A stretch of DNA of 64,000 bases from CAWCUU01 sp963798855 (GTDB lineage: Bacteria > Gemmatimonadota > Gemmatimonadetes > Longimicrobiales > RSA9). Position 1 is the first letter of the stretch. Each line of letters opens with the position of its first letter. Below are positions 32,325 to 41,700 of the stretch, piece after piece. The notes below the pieces were generated by a model. It made no database searches. It saw nothing but the letters and a program-made list of their open reading frames with translations, and had not been told where the DNA came from. The position numbers were made by a program, and so were the translations under genes. The stretch is taken from positions 1,860,001 to 1,924,000 of the forward strand of contig CAWCUU010000002.1 in the NCBI GenBank assembly GCA_963798855.1. Direction: 5' to 3'.

Positions 32325-34913
32325 TCACCCACCACCCTCCACGAGCTGGAACCTCGCGCTCTCGACGTCCTGCGAACTCCCGCCGGCGTAGACGGTGAAC
32401 CAGCCAGGCTCGTAGATCCGCTTCATGTCGAGGCCCCAGAAGGAGAGGTCGTCGACGGTGATCGGGAAGCGCACGGTCCTCGACTCGCCGGGGCGCAGCT
32501 CGACGCGCCGGAAGCCGCGCAGCTCCTTGACGGGCGGTGTGACGCTGCGGACCTCGTCGTGGAGGTAGAGCTGCACGATCTCCGCGCCCTGGCGCTGCCC
32601 CGTGTTCGCCACCTGGACCGAGACCATGAGCGTATCGGACGGCGACATGGTGGCGGAGGATAGCTGCGGGGCGCTTACGTCGAACGTGGTATAGCTGAGC
32701 CCCCAGCCGAACGGATAGAGCGGCGTCCACGGCAGCTTGATGTACTTCGAGGTGTAGTGGTCCTCGGGGCTCGCGGGGCGGCCGGTATTCTTGTGGTCGT
32801 AATAGATCGGCACCTGGCCGACGGCGCGCGGGAAGGTTACGGGCAGCTTGCCGCTCGGGTCGAAGTCGCCGAAGAGTACGTCCGCGACGGCCGGTCCCAT
32901 CTGGACGCCGAGGAACCACGACTCCAGGATCGCCGGGACGTGCTCCGCCAGCCAGGGGATCGCGAGCGGCCGTCCGTTCATCAGGACGACGACGACCGGC
33001 TTGCCGGTGGCGACGATGCGCTTGGCGAGCGCGAGCTGAACGCCGGGGAGGTCGATGTCCGAGCGGCTGGCGGCCTCCGCGCTCATGTCCTGCGTCTCGC
33101 CGATCACGAGGACGACGACGTCCGCCTGCCCCGCGGCGCGTAGCGCATCCGGGAAGCCCGTCGTGTCGGTGCCGCCGATCTCCGGCGCGGCGCCCTTAGC
33201 GTACAGCACCTTCGTTCCCGCCGCGACCGCGCGGCGGATTCCTTCCAGCACCGTGACCGCGTCCTCCGCCCGCCCGGCCGCGGCCCAGTTGCCGATCGCG
33301 GAGCGGCCGTCGTCGGCGAGCGCCCCGATGACGGCGATCGTGCCCGCGTCCTTCCGCAGCGGTAGAACCCCGCCCTCGTTCCGGAGCAGCACCATGGATT
33401 CGCGGGCGACCTCGCGCGCCGCCCGGACGTTCTCGGGGGTCAGCGTCATCGCCTTCTGACGCTCGGGGTCGATATAGCGGTACGGATCCTCGAACAGGCC
33501 CAGGTCCCACTTCGCGCGCAGCACGCGACGCACCGCCTCGTCCACGTCATCCATCGAGACGCGCCCGGCCTTCACCGCCGCCGGCAGGTCCTTCAGGTAG
33601 ATGCCGCTGACCATGTCGATGTCGACGCCCGCCTCGAGCGCCGCGATGCCCGCCTCTTCCGGCGTGCCCGCGATGCCGTGGTGCTGCAGCTCCATGATGC
33701 CGGTCCAGTCGCTGACCACGACGCCGCGGAAGCCCCAGTCGCCGCGCATCACGCCGTCGATCAGCCGCTCGTTCGCGTGCATCGGCACGCCGCCGACCTC
33801 GTCGAATGCGGCCATGACCGACCCGACGCCCGCATCGACCGCCGCGTGGAAGGGCGGCAGGTAGATCTCGTGCAGCGTGCGATCGGAGATGTCGACGGTG
33901 TTGTAGTCCCGGCCACCCTCGGCGCCGCCATATGCGACGAAGTGCTTCGCCGTCGCCATCAGCGTGTTGTTCGCACCCAGGCTGTCGCCCTGGAAACCGC
34001 GCACCCGCGCCGCAGCCATCACCGAGCCCAGGTACGGATCCTCGCCCGACCCCTCGACAATGCGGCCCCAGCGCGGATCTCGCGCGATGTCGACCATCGG
34101 CGCGAACGTCCACATCAGTCCCCACGCCGCGCCCTCCGTCGCCGCGATTCGCGCTGACCGCTCGACCGCCGCCGGATCCCAGCTGCTCGCCTCCGCCAGT
34201 GGCACCGGGAAGATCGTACGGAAGCCGTGGATCACGTCGTGCGCGAACATCAGCGGGATCTTGAGCCGCGACTGCTCCACCGCCACGTGCTGCAGCCGCC
34301 CCGTGTAATCGGCGCCGAACACCCCCAGGAACGAGCCCACGTGCCCCGCGGCAATGTCGTCGGTCGTGCCCTTGTTCACGATCGGCCCCGTGTCGCCCCA
34401 CTGCCCCGGCAGCTGGTTCAGCTGCCCCAGCTTCTCGTCCAGAGTCATTCTCGCCAGCAGCGAGTCGACGAGCGCTTCGCGCGCGTCGACTCCCTGCTGG
34501 GGCGCGCCTGCGGCGGGCGCCGCGCTGCGGGGCGCGGCTGTGCCGGGCGCGGCTTCGCCGGGCCGGCCTGCGGCCGGGGGTGCGGCTTCGCCGGGCGCCG
34601 CGGCGCGGGGAGCGGCTTCGCCGGGGCCACCTTGCGCGCTGCGCGCGCAGGCGGGGAGGGCGAGGGACAGGACAAGGACGAGGGCCGAGGCGGACGCCAG
34701 CCAGCCGTCACGGCAGGTGACACCCCGCGGAGCGAAGCGAACGCGCCCCGGCGCAGCCGCCCCCCGCGGAGCGGCGCCCGGCGAAGCGAAGCGCGCCGCC
34801 CCCGGCGCCGGCCGCTCCGACGAAGTCGCGCCCCGCGAAGCGGCGCCCGGCAAGGCCGCGCCCGCCGAAGGCGCGCCCGGCGCTGCACACTGAGCCGAAC
34901 GACTCTTCAGCAT
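32325..34913 (-). CDS. GH3 family beta-glucosidase (BglX-like lipoprotein)
   Basis: 862 residues from ATG 34913, overlapping the upstream glucanase stop by 7 bases. It should release glucose from the non-reducing end of beta-glucans in the periplasm. After an unusual 63-residue Ala/Pro/Arg leader, a signal h-region and lipobox (ALVLVLSLALPAC) appear, then another Pro/Ala/Glu linker. The (alpha/beta)8 domain follows (MTLDEKLGQLNQLPGQW; nucleophile Asp402 in VVVSDWTGIMEL), then the (alpha/beta)6 sandwich and C-terminal Fn3-like domain (VANTGQRQGAEIVQLYL). Typical BglX is about 765 residues; the excess is the hairpin-encoded leader. No start codon lies nearer the signal peptide. Confidence 0.92.
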   Translation of the reverse strand: MLKSRSAQCAAPGAPSAGAALPGAASRGATSSERPAPGAARFASPGAAPRGAAAPGRVRFAPRGVTCRDGWLASASALVLVLSLALPACARSAQGGPGEAAPRAAAPGEAAPPAAGRPGEAAPGTAAPRSAAPAAGAPQQGVDAREALVDSLLARMTLDEKLGQLNQLPGQWGDTGPIVNKGTTDDIAAGHVGSFLGVFGADYTGRLQHVAVEQSRLKIPLMFAHDVIHGFRTIFPVPLAEASSWDPAAVERSARIAATEGAAWGLMWTFAPMVDIARDPRWGRIVEGSGEDPYLGSVMAAARVRGFQGDSLGANNTLMATAKHFVAYGGAEGGRDYNTVDISDRTLHEIYLPPFHAAVDAGVGSVMAAFDEVGGVPMHANERLIDGVMRGDWGFRGVVVSDWTGIMELQHHGIAGTPEEAGIAALEAGVDIDMVSGIYLKDLPAAVKAGRVSMDDVDEAVRRVLRAKWDLGLFEDPYRYIDPERQKAMTLTPENVRAAREVARESMVLLRNEGGVLPLRKDAGTIAVIGALADDGRSAIGNWAAAGRAEDAVTVLEGIRRAVAAGTKVLYAKGAAPEIGGTDTTGFPDALRAAGQADVVVLVIGETQDMSAEAASRSDIDLPGVQLALAKRIVATGKPVVVVLMNGRPLAIPWLAEHVPAILESWFLGVQMGPAVADVLFGDFDPSGKLPVTFPRAVGQVPIYYDHKNTGRPASPEDHYTSKYIKLPWTPLYPFGWGLSYTTFDVSAPQLSSATMSPSDTLMVSVQVANTGQRQGAEIVQLYLHDEVRSVTPPVKELRGFRRVELRPGESRTVRFPITVDDLSFWGLDMKRIYEPGWFTVYAGGSSQDVESARFQLVEGGG
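34503..34643 (-). repeat. Mini-hairpin array in GH3 (between lipobox and barrel)
   Basis: Plus-strand stems with 3-nt loops: CGCC-TGC-GGCG, CCGC-GCT-GCGG, CGGC-TGT-GCCG, CGGC-TTC-GCCG, CCGGCC-TGC-GGCCGG, CGGC-TTC-GCCG, separated by GGGCGC-like connectors. Translated as PGEAAP/PRSAAP words. Confidence 0.8.
34707..34880 (-). repeat. Mini-hairpin array in GH3 (between start codon and signal peptide)
   Basis: Units include GTCAC-GGCAG-GTGAC, CGGC-GCA-GCCG, CCGC-GGA-GCGG, CGAC-GAA-GTCG, CCGC-GAA-GCGG, CGGC-AAG-GCCG and CGCC-GAA-GGCG with CGCCC connectors. Orientation is opposite to the 34503 array. Confidence 0.8.
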
Positions 34914-36451
34914 CTGCCAGCCAGCCAGCCACCCTGAAATCCCGCGCGGCACAAGCCGCGCACGATGTACGGGCTCTCGCGCATGAGCTTCCATATCAGG
35001 CCGCTCCTGTAGTTCTCGATCATGAGGACGATGGGTCCCTGGTCGATGCCGAGGTAGTCGACGTCGAACCAGCCGACGCCGGGCACGATCGAGCCGGTCC
35101 GGATCGGTGCTCCGGGGTCGGAGAGGGTGAGGTTGAACGCGTCAATGAAGCCGTACTGCCGGAAGAGGTGATCGCCATAGCGCTGCTCCATGTCCTGCAG
35201 CGCCGGGATCGCGATCTCCGGCGCGAAGGGGATGGAGCCGCCGGCTGCCGTGGGCACGAGAGTGCCGTCGTCGACGATCCGGGTCGCGGCGGCGCCGCGC
35301 GCCGAGTAGGCGTGGAACTGGCGCTGCTTTCCATCTATGGTCAGCTGGAAGCCGCCGGGCCCGTCGCTCGCCGTGAGACCCCAGGAATTCTCGCCGTAGC
35401 CGCGCCACGCCATGGGATCGTCCTCGGCGTACGCCTGCTGGGAGTAGGTCGCGCGGCGCGAGTTCTCGAAGTAATCGATTCCCTTGGCGCGCATGTATGC
35501 GTCCTGGATGCCGCGGAAATCCACCCACACGTGCGAGTACTGATGGCCGAACAGCGGCGCGAAGTTGACCATCGAGTAGCCGTAGAAGTCGGCCCAGTCG
35601 TAGGTGCTGGTGAACGCGTCCCAGGCGGCGGGCGAGATCGGGTGCGTCGGCGAGCCGAGCGCCAGCAGGTAGAGGATCATCGCCTCGCAGTAGCCCTGGT
35701 AGTCGTGGTCGAGGAAGCCCTGGTAGTCGCTTCCGGCCGGCTTCCAGGCCATCGCGATCAGAGGCGGTCGCGGCTGGATCCAGTCCCACTCGGCGCGACG
35801 GTAGAGCGAGTCGGCCAGCGCGCGGATCTCGGTCTCGGTCGCATCCGTGCCGTCGAAATACTGCTGCGCCGTCAGGATTCCCGCCATGAGCAACGCGGTG
35901 TCGATGGTCGAGAGCTCCACGTTCTGGAAGCGCTCGCCCGTCTGCATGTCCAGGAAGTGGTAGTAGAAGCCGCGGTAGCCGGTGACGCCGCGCGCCTGCG
36001 GTCCCTGCGCCGAGGTCCAGAAGAAGCGCAGCGTCGTCAGCGTGCGGCTCGCGGCCTCGCCTCGCCCGACCCAGCCGCGCTCGACGCCGACCGGGTAGGC
36101 GCTCAGCGCGAAGCCGATCGCCGCAATGCTCGAGAAGGAGTGCGTCGGCCAGCGGTCGGGCGTCAGCCCGTTCTGCGCGTTCGTGGTCTGCCAGAAGAAG
36201 TCGAACGTGCGATGCTCGACCGCATCCAGGAACGCCTGCTGCTCGACCGGCTCCGTGCGGGTCGTGACGCCGCTGGGTCCCGCGTGATTCGCACAGCCGG
36301 CGAGCAGCGCCAGCGTCGCGATCGCGGCGCCGGCAAGCCGTGGAAGAAGTCTACGTCGTCTCTGCTCAGTGCTGCTTCTTCCCGCGCTTCGTCGTGATGA
36401 CGACCACGCCGTTGGCTCCCCGGACTCCGTATTGTGCGATGTCGATGGCAT
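34907..36451 (-). CDS. GH144-like glucoamylase-fold lipoprotein (probable endo-beta-1,2-glucanase)
   Basis: 514 residues. The 'glycoamylase' domain pattern is clear: VEHRTFDFFWQTTNAQNGL, FSSIAAIGFALSAYPVG, GYRGFYYHFLDMQTGER, ELSTIDTALLMAGIL, FGHQYSHVWVDFRGIQD and GYGENSWGLTASDGP. These occur in GH144 beta-1,2-glucanases. A lipobox (ATLALLAGC) lies at about residue 52 after an Arg-rich n-region (RRRRLLPRLAG). The only ATG/GTG/TTG in frame upstream of it is 36451, which overlaps the plug gene by 86 bases; use of a rarer start closer in is possible. Context with GH3 and SusCD supports beta-1,2-glucan breakdown; the exact linkage is inference. Confidence 0.82.
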   Translation of the reverse strand: MPSTSHNTESGEPTAWSSSRRSAGRSSTEQRRRRLLPRLAGAAIATLALLAGCANHAGPSGVTTRTEPVEQQAFLDAVEHRTFDFFWQTTNAQNGLTPDRWPTHSFSSIAAIGFALSAYPVGVERGWVGRGEAASRTLTTLRFFWTSAQGPQARGVTGYRGFYYHFLDMQTGERFQNVELSTIDTALLMAGILTAQQYFDGTDATETEIRALADSLYRRAEWDWIQPRPPLIAMAWKPAGSDYQGFLDHDYQGYCEAMILYLLALGSPTHPISPAAWDAFTSTYDWADFYGYSMVNFAPLFGHQYSHVWVDFRGIQDAYMRAKGIDYFENSRRATYSQQAYAEDDPMAWRGYGENSWGLTASDGPGGFQLTIDGKQRQFHAYSARGAAATRIVDDGTLVPTAAGGSIPFAPEIAIPALQDMEQRYGDHLFRQYGFIDAFNLTLSDPGAPIRTGSIVPGVGWFDVDYLGIDQGPIVLMIENYRSGLIWKLMRESPYIVRGLCRAGFQGGWLAGRC

Positions 36452-36860
36452 CCTTGAGAATCTCGATCCGGAGGATGTCGGCGGGGCTGAGCCAGGTCAG
36501 CCCGACGCCCGGTGTCGTCTCGAACGGCATCCCGTCCACGACGTACAGCGGCTCGTTGTTGCCCATGAAGGTGGACGGGCCGCGGATCCGTATGGAAAAG
36601 CCGCCCGCCGGCGTGCGGATCACCTGCACGCCGGCGAAGCGGCCCGCGATCAGCTGCTCCACCTGCAGCACGGGTACCTCGCCGTAGTGCTCCGCCTGCG
36701 TGGCGGCGGCACTATCCGCGACGCCGGCGGCCGCCGGGTCGGCGGGGCCGTGCTCCGGCGTGGCGGGCGCGTGGGCGGAGGCACAGCCGAGTGCCGCCAC
36801 CCATGCCGCCATCAACGCCGCGCCGCGCAACGGCGGGCGGCCACCGCCCCGGAAGTTCAT
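36366..36860 (-). CDS. Orphan TonB-receptor plug-domain lipoprotein
   Basis: 164 residues starting at ATG 36860, ten bases after susD. A lipobox (AAWVAALGC) is followed by a linker and then one isolated plug domain of SusC type: VEQLIAGRFAGVQVIRTPAGGFSIRIRG, NEPLYVVDGMPFE, SPADILRIEILKDA and YGVRGANGVVVITTKRG. There is no barrel. Such small plug-only lipoproteins are frequent in Gemmatimonadota genomes, role unknown; it could bind SusC, SusD or a TonB-like partner. Confidence 0.85.
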   Translation of the reverse strand: MNFRGGGRPPLRGAALMAAWVAALGCASAHAPATPEHGPADPAAAGVADSAAATQAEHYGEVPVLQVEQLIAGRFAGVQVIRTPAGGFSIRIRGPSTFMGNNEPLYVVDGMPFETTPGVGLTWLSPADILRIEILKDAIDIAQYGVRGANGVVVITTKRGKKQH

Positions 36861-36870
36861 TCCACGCTCG

Positions 36871-38757
36871 TCAGTACCCCGGGTTCTGCTGGAGCCCGAA
36901 GCTCTGCACTTCGTCGCGCGGGATCGGGTACAGCGTGTTCGCGTCCGTAAACGTGATCGGCGTGCAGCCGGCCGGCAGCGCCCGGTCCTCGCACGTCAGC
37001 GCCTGCATGAGCTGCTGCGCCCGACCCTGCCGGACGATGTCGAACCAGCGGTGCTGCTCCATCCCCAGCTCGGAGCGACGCTCCTGCCAGATCGCGTCCA
37101 GCAGCGCCTGCCCACCCGCGGTCACGTTCGGCAGCAGCGCCATCGCGGGCACGGACATCGTCATCGTCTGCGTCGACACCGAGCCGTCCGCGTCCTGCGT
37201 CACGCGCATGATGCCCAGCGCGACGTTCGAGCCCGGCGCCTTCGAGTCCACCTCCTGCATGAACTGCTGCGGCGTCGTCACCGCCACTCCGCCGACGGAC
37301 TGGATAATGTCCATGTTGACGATTTGAGCGGGCGGCGTGTTGTCGTCGTCGCGCTCCGAGTCCAGGCTGCGCAGGCCCGCGGCGTACGCGTCCGTTTCCG
37401 GCCCGACGTAGCGGACGAAGACGCGGCTGCCGTTCGCCGGCAGGCCGAGCTCGCTCGCCATGACGTCGGCCAGCGCCTCGACCGAGAACCCGAGCGTCGT
37501 CGTGCGGCCGCTCCGCGCGCGCTCCCGCACCATGTTCAGGTAGTTGCGTGCGGTCGCATCATCGCCGAGGTGGTTCGCGGCCTCCGCGGCCATCAGCAGC
37601 ACGTCCGCGTAGCGGATGATGCGGATGTTCACGCCGGAGTTGCCCGTCCCGCCCGGCGTCTCCGGCGAGGTGAACACCTTCTGGTTGTAGCGGTTGTTCG
37701 GCATGCTGGCGTTCAGGTAGACCACTCGACCCGTGCCGTCGGGGAGCATCTCCCACGCGTACATGATGGTCGCCTCGAGGCGCGGGTCACCCGGCTCGTA
37801 CGATGCCTCGAGATCTGCCGACGGGTTGTTGAAGCCCCAGCCGATGTTCGGGTCGCCCCGCACGCCCTGAACCTGCGCGTACTGGCTGCCGCCGCCGCCC
37901 GCCTCCAGCGCCACGGACCCCGCCTCGAAGACCGACTCGCTGGAGAACTCGCCGGCCGTCGTGAAGATCGTCGCGTAGTCGGGATACAGGCTGTACTCGC
38001 CGGAGTTGATCACCGCCTGCGCGTTGTCGAGCGCGCCCTGCCAGTTCTGCTGGTAGAGGTAGACCTTCGCGAGCAGCGCCTGCGCTGCGCCCTTCGTCGC
38101 CCGGCCCATGTCGTCGGCCGAGTAGCCCGACTTGGGCGGCAGCACGCCGATCGCGTCGGTCAGGTCCTGCTCGATCTGCGCGTACACCTGGTCGGCCGTG
38201 GCGCGCGTCTGGTCGAACTCGCCCGGCTTGAGCGCGGTGGTGATCAGCGGCACGCCGCCGAACGCGCGCACGAGGAAGAAGTAGTAATAGGCCCGCAGGA
38301 ACTTGTTCTCGCCGACGAGACGCGCCCGCATCGTCGCGTCCATGTCCACGTTCGGGATGTTGTCGATCGCGACGTTGGCGCGATAGATCCCGCGGTAGTA
38401 GCCCTGCCAGGTGTCGTGGAAGGCGATGTTGCCTGGATCGAACGCGATGTTGTCCAGGTCGAGCAGGAAGCTGGCGTCGGCGGGGACGCTGCCCTTCGTG
38501 GCATCATCGGATGAGATGTCGGTCATGCCGATCCAGGAGAAGACGTGCACTTCCCAGTCACGCAGCATGCTGTACGTCGCGTTCGTCGCCGCGACCGCCT
38601 GGTCGGCGGTCTTGAAGAAGTCCGCCGTCGTCAGCTTCCCCTTCGGCTCCGTGCTGAGGAAGTCGTTGCAGGCGACGGCGCCCAGTGCCAGGAGCGCGAC
38701 TGCTGCCGCTCGTGCCGCCCGGCTCGCCGATAGTCCCATATTTCTCATGATAGTCAT
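36871..38757 (-). CDS. susD: SusD/RagB glycan-binding lipoprotein with inserted PDZ-like domain
   Basis: 628 residues, longer than the usual 500-560. A lipobox ends LLALGAVAC. The SusD scaffold is clear: NDFLSTEPKGKLTTADFFKT, YYRGIYRANVAIDNIP, ENKFLRAYYYFFLVRAFGGVPLI, RATKGAAQALLAKVYLYQQNW, RIIRYADVLLMAAEAANHLG and finally QALLDAIWQERRSELGMEQHRWFDIVR. Between NMVRERAR and QALLDAIW, where family members have a short loop, about 110 residues (roughly 430-540) read like a PDZ domain (VFVRYVGPETDAYAAGL, DIIQSVGGVAVTTPQQF). SusD caps SusC and captures oligosaccharides. Spacing to susC is 14 bases. Confidence 0.9.
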   Translation of the reverse strand: MTIMRNMGLSASRAARAAAVALLALGAVACNDFLSTEPKGKLTTADFFKTADQAVAATNATYSMLRDWEVHVFSWIGMTDISSDDATKGSVPADASFLLDLDNIAFDPGNIAFHDTWQGYYRGIYRANVAIDNIPNVDMDATMRARLVGENKFLRAYYYFFLVRAFGGVPLITTALKPGEFDQTRATADQVYAQIEQDLTDAIGVLPPKSGYSADDMGRATKGAAQALLAKVYLYQQNWQGALDNAQAVINSGEYSLYPDYATIFTTAGEFSSESVFEAGSVALEAGGGGSQYAQVQGVRGDPNIGWGFNNPSADLEASYEPGDPRLEATIMYAWEMLPDGTGRVVYLNASMPNNRYNQKVFTSPETPGGTGNSGVNIRIIRYADVLLMAAEAANHLGDDATARNYLNMVRERARSGRTTTLGFSVEALADVMASELGLPANGSRVFVRYVGPETDAYAAGLRSLDSERDDDNTPPAQIVNMDIIQSVGGVAVTTPQQFMQEVDSKAPGSNVALGIMRVTQDADGSVSTQTMTMSVPAMALLPNVTAGGQALLDAIWQERRSELGMEQHRWFDIVRQGRAQQLMQALTCEDRALPAGCTPITFTDANTLYPIPRDEVQSFGLQQNPGY

Positions 38758-38771
38758 CGACCGGTTCGAGT

Positions 38772-41700
38772 TCAGAACGACACGTTGAGGCCGACCGTGA
38801 TCGTGCGCGCCGGCGGGTAGATCCCGAGATCGATGCCCGCCGCGATGACGCTGTTCGGGTCGCTCGAGTTCGTGACCTCTGGCGAGTAGCCGCTGTAGTC
38901 GGTCACCATGAACAGGTCCGATCCCGCAACGTAGAGTCTGGCCGTTTGCACGCCCAGCGGGCTCGTCAGGCTCTCCGGAAGCTGGTAGCCGAGCTCGGCC
39001 GTCTGCAGCTTGAAGTACGAGCCGTCCTCGATGAAACGCGTCGACGACTGGTAGTTCACGCCCGCGTTCGTGACCCGCGGCTCCGTGTCGCTCGTGCCAG
39101 CGCCGTTCCAGCGCTGCAGAAACGAGGTCTCGAAGTTCTCGACGCCGAAGCGCACCGCCTTCTTGCCGTTGAACACCTCGTTGCCCGACTGCCCGGCGAA
39201 CACCGCCGAGAGGTCGAAGCCGTGCCAGGCAGCCCTCGCGTTCAGTCCATAGATGAAGTCCGGGATCGGCGAGCCGATGTACGTCATGTCGGCCGTCGTG
39301 ATCGTCCCGTCGTTGTTCAGGTCCGCGTACTTCAAGTCACCGGGAGCCTCGCCCGGCAGGATTGCCGAGCTGGCCACGTCGTTCGCGTCCTGCAGCACGC
39401 CGACCACCTGATAGCCCCAGAACGCGCCGATCGGGTGACCCGGAGCGGTGCGCGTCGTGAGCCTGATCTCGTTCCCGAGCCCGCCGGCGAAGATCTCCTC
39501 CTTGCCGCCGCCGAGCTCCCTGACCTCGTTGTGGATCGTCGAGCCGTTCGCGCCGAGCGTGAGCTGCAGCCCGCCGATCGCCTGCGTCAGGCTGAGACTG
39601 CCCTCCACGCCGCGGTTCAGCACCTTCGCGGCGTTCACGAACGGCTGCTCGTTGACGCCGACGTAGAGCGGGATCGGAACCTGGACCAGGATCCCGTCGG
39701 TGAGCCTGTGATAGTAGTCGACCGACGCCTCGAGACGGCCGCCCATGAACGCCATGTCCGCGCCGACGTCCGTCTGCACCGTCTTCTCCCACTTCACATC
39801 CGGGTTGGCCAGCGCGATCGGCGAGGCGCCATAGTGCAGGGTCTGGTCGCTGCCGAGAACGGCGTTCAGGTTGCCCGTGACCACTGGGATGCCGGGGTAG
39901 GCGCCGATCTTGTCGTTGCCGATCTCGCCCCAGCTCGCGCGCAGCTTGAGCGCCGAGATCGCGTTCTGATTCTGCATGAACGGCTCCTGCGCGATGTCCC
40001 AGCCGACCGCGAGCGACGGAAAGTAGCCGTAGCGGTTGTCGGCGCCGAAGCGGGACGATCCATCCACGCGCAGCGAGCCGGTGAACAGATAGCGGTCCTT
40101 GTACGTGTAGTTCGTGCGGAACAGATAGGAGAGCATCTTCCAGTCGGACGCCGAGTTGAAGTTCGTCTGCCCCTCCGCGTCGCCGGCGTCCAGGTACCAG
40201 AGGTTCGACGTGGTGCCGACAATGTTCGACCGCTGGCCGCCCAGCAGCTCCGTATAGAACGCCTGCGCCGTGACCCCGCCCAGCAGCGAGAGGCGGTTGT
40301 CGCCGACGTTGTAGTTGTAGGTCAGCGTGTTCTCCCACAGCCAGGAGTGCGAGTTGCCGGTCTCGACGGTGAGGCCGGAGATCTGGTTCTGTTGCGTCGC
40401 CGAGACGACGTAGGTCGGCACGAACGTGCGCAGATCGCTGCGGTCGTAGTCGAGGCCGAAGCTCGAGCGGAAATCGAAGTGCCGCAGGAAGTCGAAATCC
40501 GCGAACACGTTCCCCACCAGCCGCCCGCCGTTCTCCTTGTTGTGCGTGTAGAAGACCGCGGCCGCCGGGTTGCCGGCGGAGGAGCGGAGGTTCGCGTCGG
40601 AGAAGTCGCCGTTCTCGTCACGCGGAGCGACCGTCGGGTCCGCGCGGTACAGCATGCCGAGCACGCCCGGCGCTCGCTTGTCGTCCGTGTAGGAGAAGTT
40701 GAGGTTGTGGCCAAGCTTGACGTGCTCTGCGAGCTGATAGTCGTTGTTCAACCGCACCGTGAGGCGCCGGAATGGCGAGCGCGGCAGCACACCCTCCTGG
40801 TCGATGTAGTTCGTGCTGAAGTAGTAGGTGACCTTGTCGCTGCCGCCTGACGCCGTGATCTGGTAGTTCTGCATCGGCGCCGTCTGGAAGACCGCGTCCT
40901 GCCAGTCCGTGCCGGCGCCGACCGAGCTGGGGTTCGCGAAATACGGCGGCAGGTTCTGGTTCGCGGCCAGCTCGTTCGCCAGCGTCGCGTACTGCTGTGC
41001 GTTCACAAGGTCGATCGGGTGCAGCACGCTCTGTGTGCCTACATACGCGTTCGCCGTCCACTGCGTCGCCCGGCTCGCGCTGCCCTTCTTCGTCGTGACG
41101 ATGATGACGCCGTTCGCGCCGCGCGAGCCGTAGATCGCGGTCGCCGACGCGTCCTTCAGCACCTCGATCGAAGCGACGTCGTTCGGGCTCAGGAAGCTGA
41201 TGTCGTCGAGCAGCATGCCGTCCACCACGTACAGCGGTGAGGCGTTGTTCAGCGTGCCGGTGCCGCGGATGCGGACGACCGCCTCGGAGCCCGGCTCGCC
41301 CGACGCGGGCGTGACCTGCACGCCGGCGACCTGTCCCTGCAGCGCCTTCGTCACCGAGGTCGTCGGCACCCGCGAGACCTTCTCGCCCTGGATCGAAGAG
41401 ATCGCGCCGGTCACGTCGCGCTTCCGCTGTGTGCCGTATCCCGTCACCACGATCTGCTGCAGCGGAACCGCCTGCTCCACGAGCGTGGCGTCCACGACCG
41501 AGCGCCCGTCGATCCCCACTTCCTGCTGGGCGTAGCCGATGGACGTGAAGACGAGTGTGTCCTGCGGGCTCGGGGCGGTCAGCGCGTAGCGGCCGTCACC
41601 GCTGGTCAGGGTACCGACGGCCGTGCCCTTGACGGAGACCTGTACCCCCGGCAGTGGCTGGCCGCCGGCGGCGGCGGTCACGGTGCCCGTCACCCGCTGC

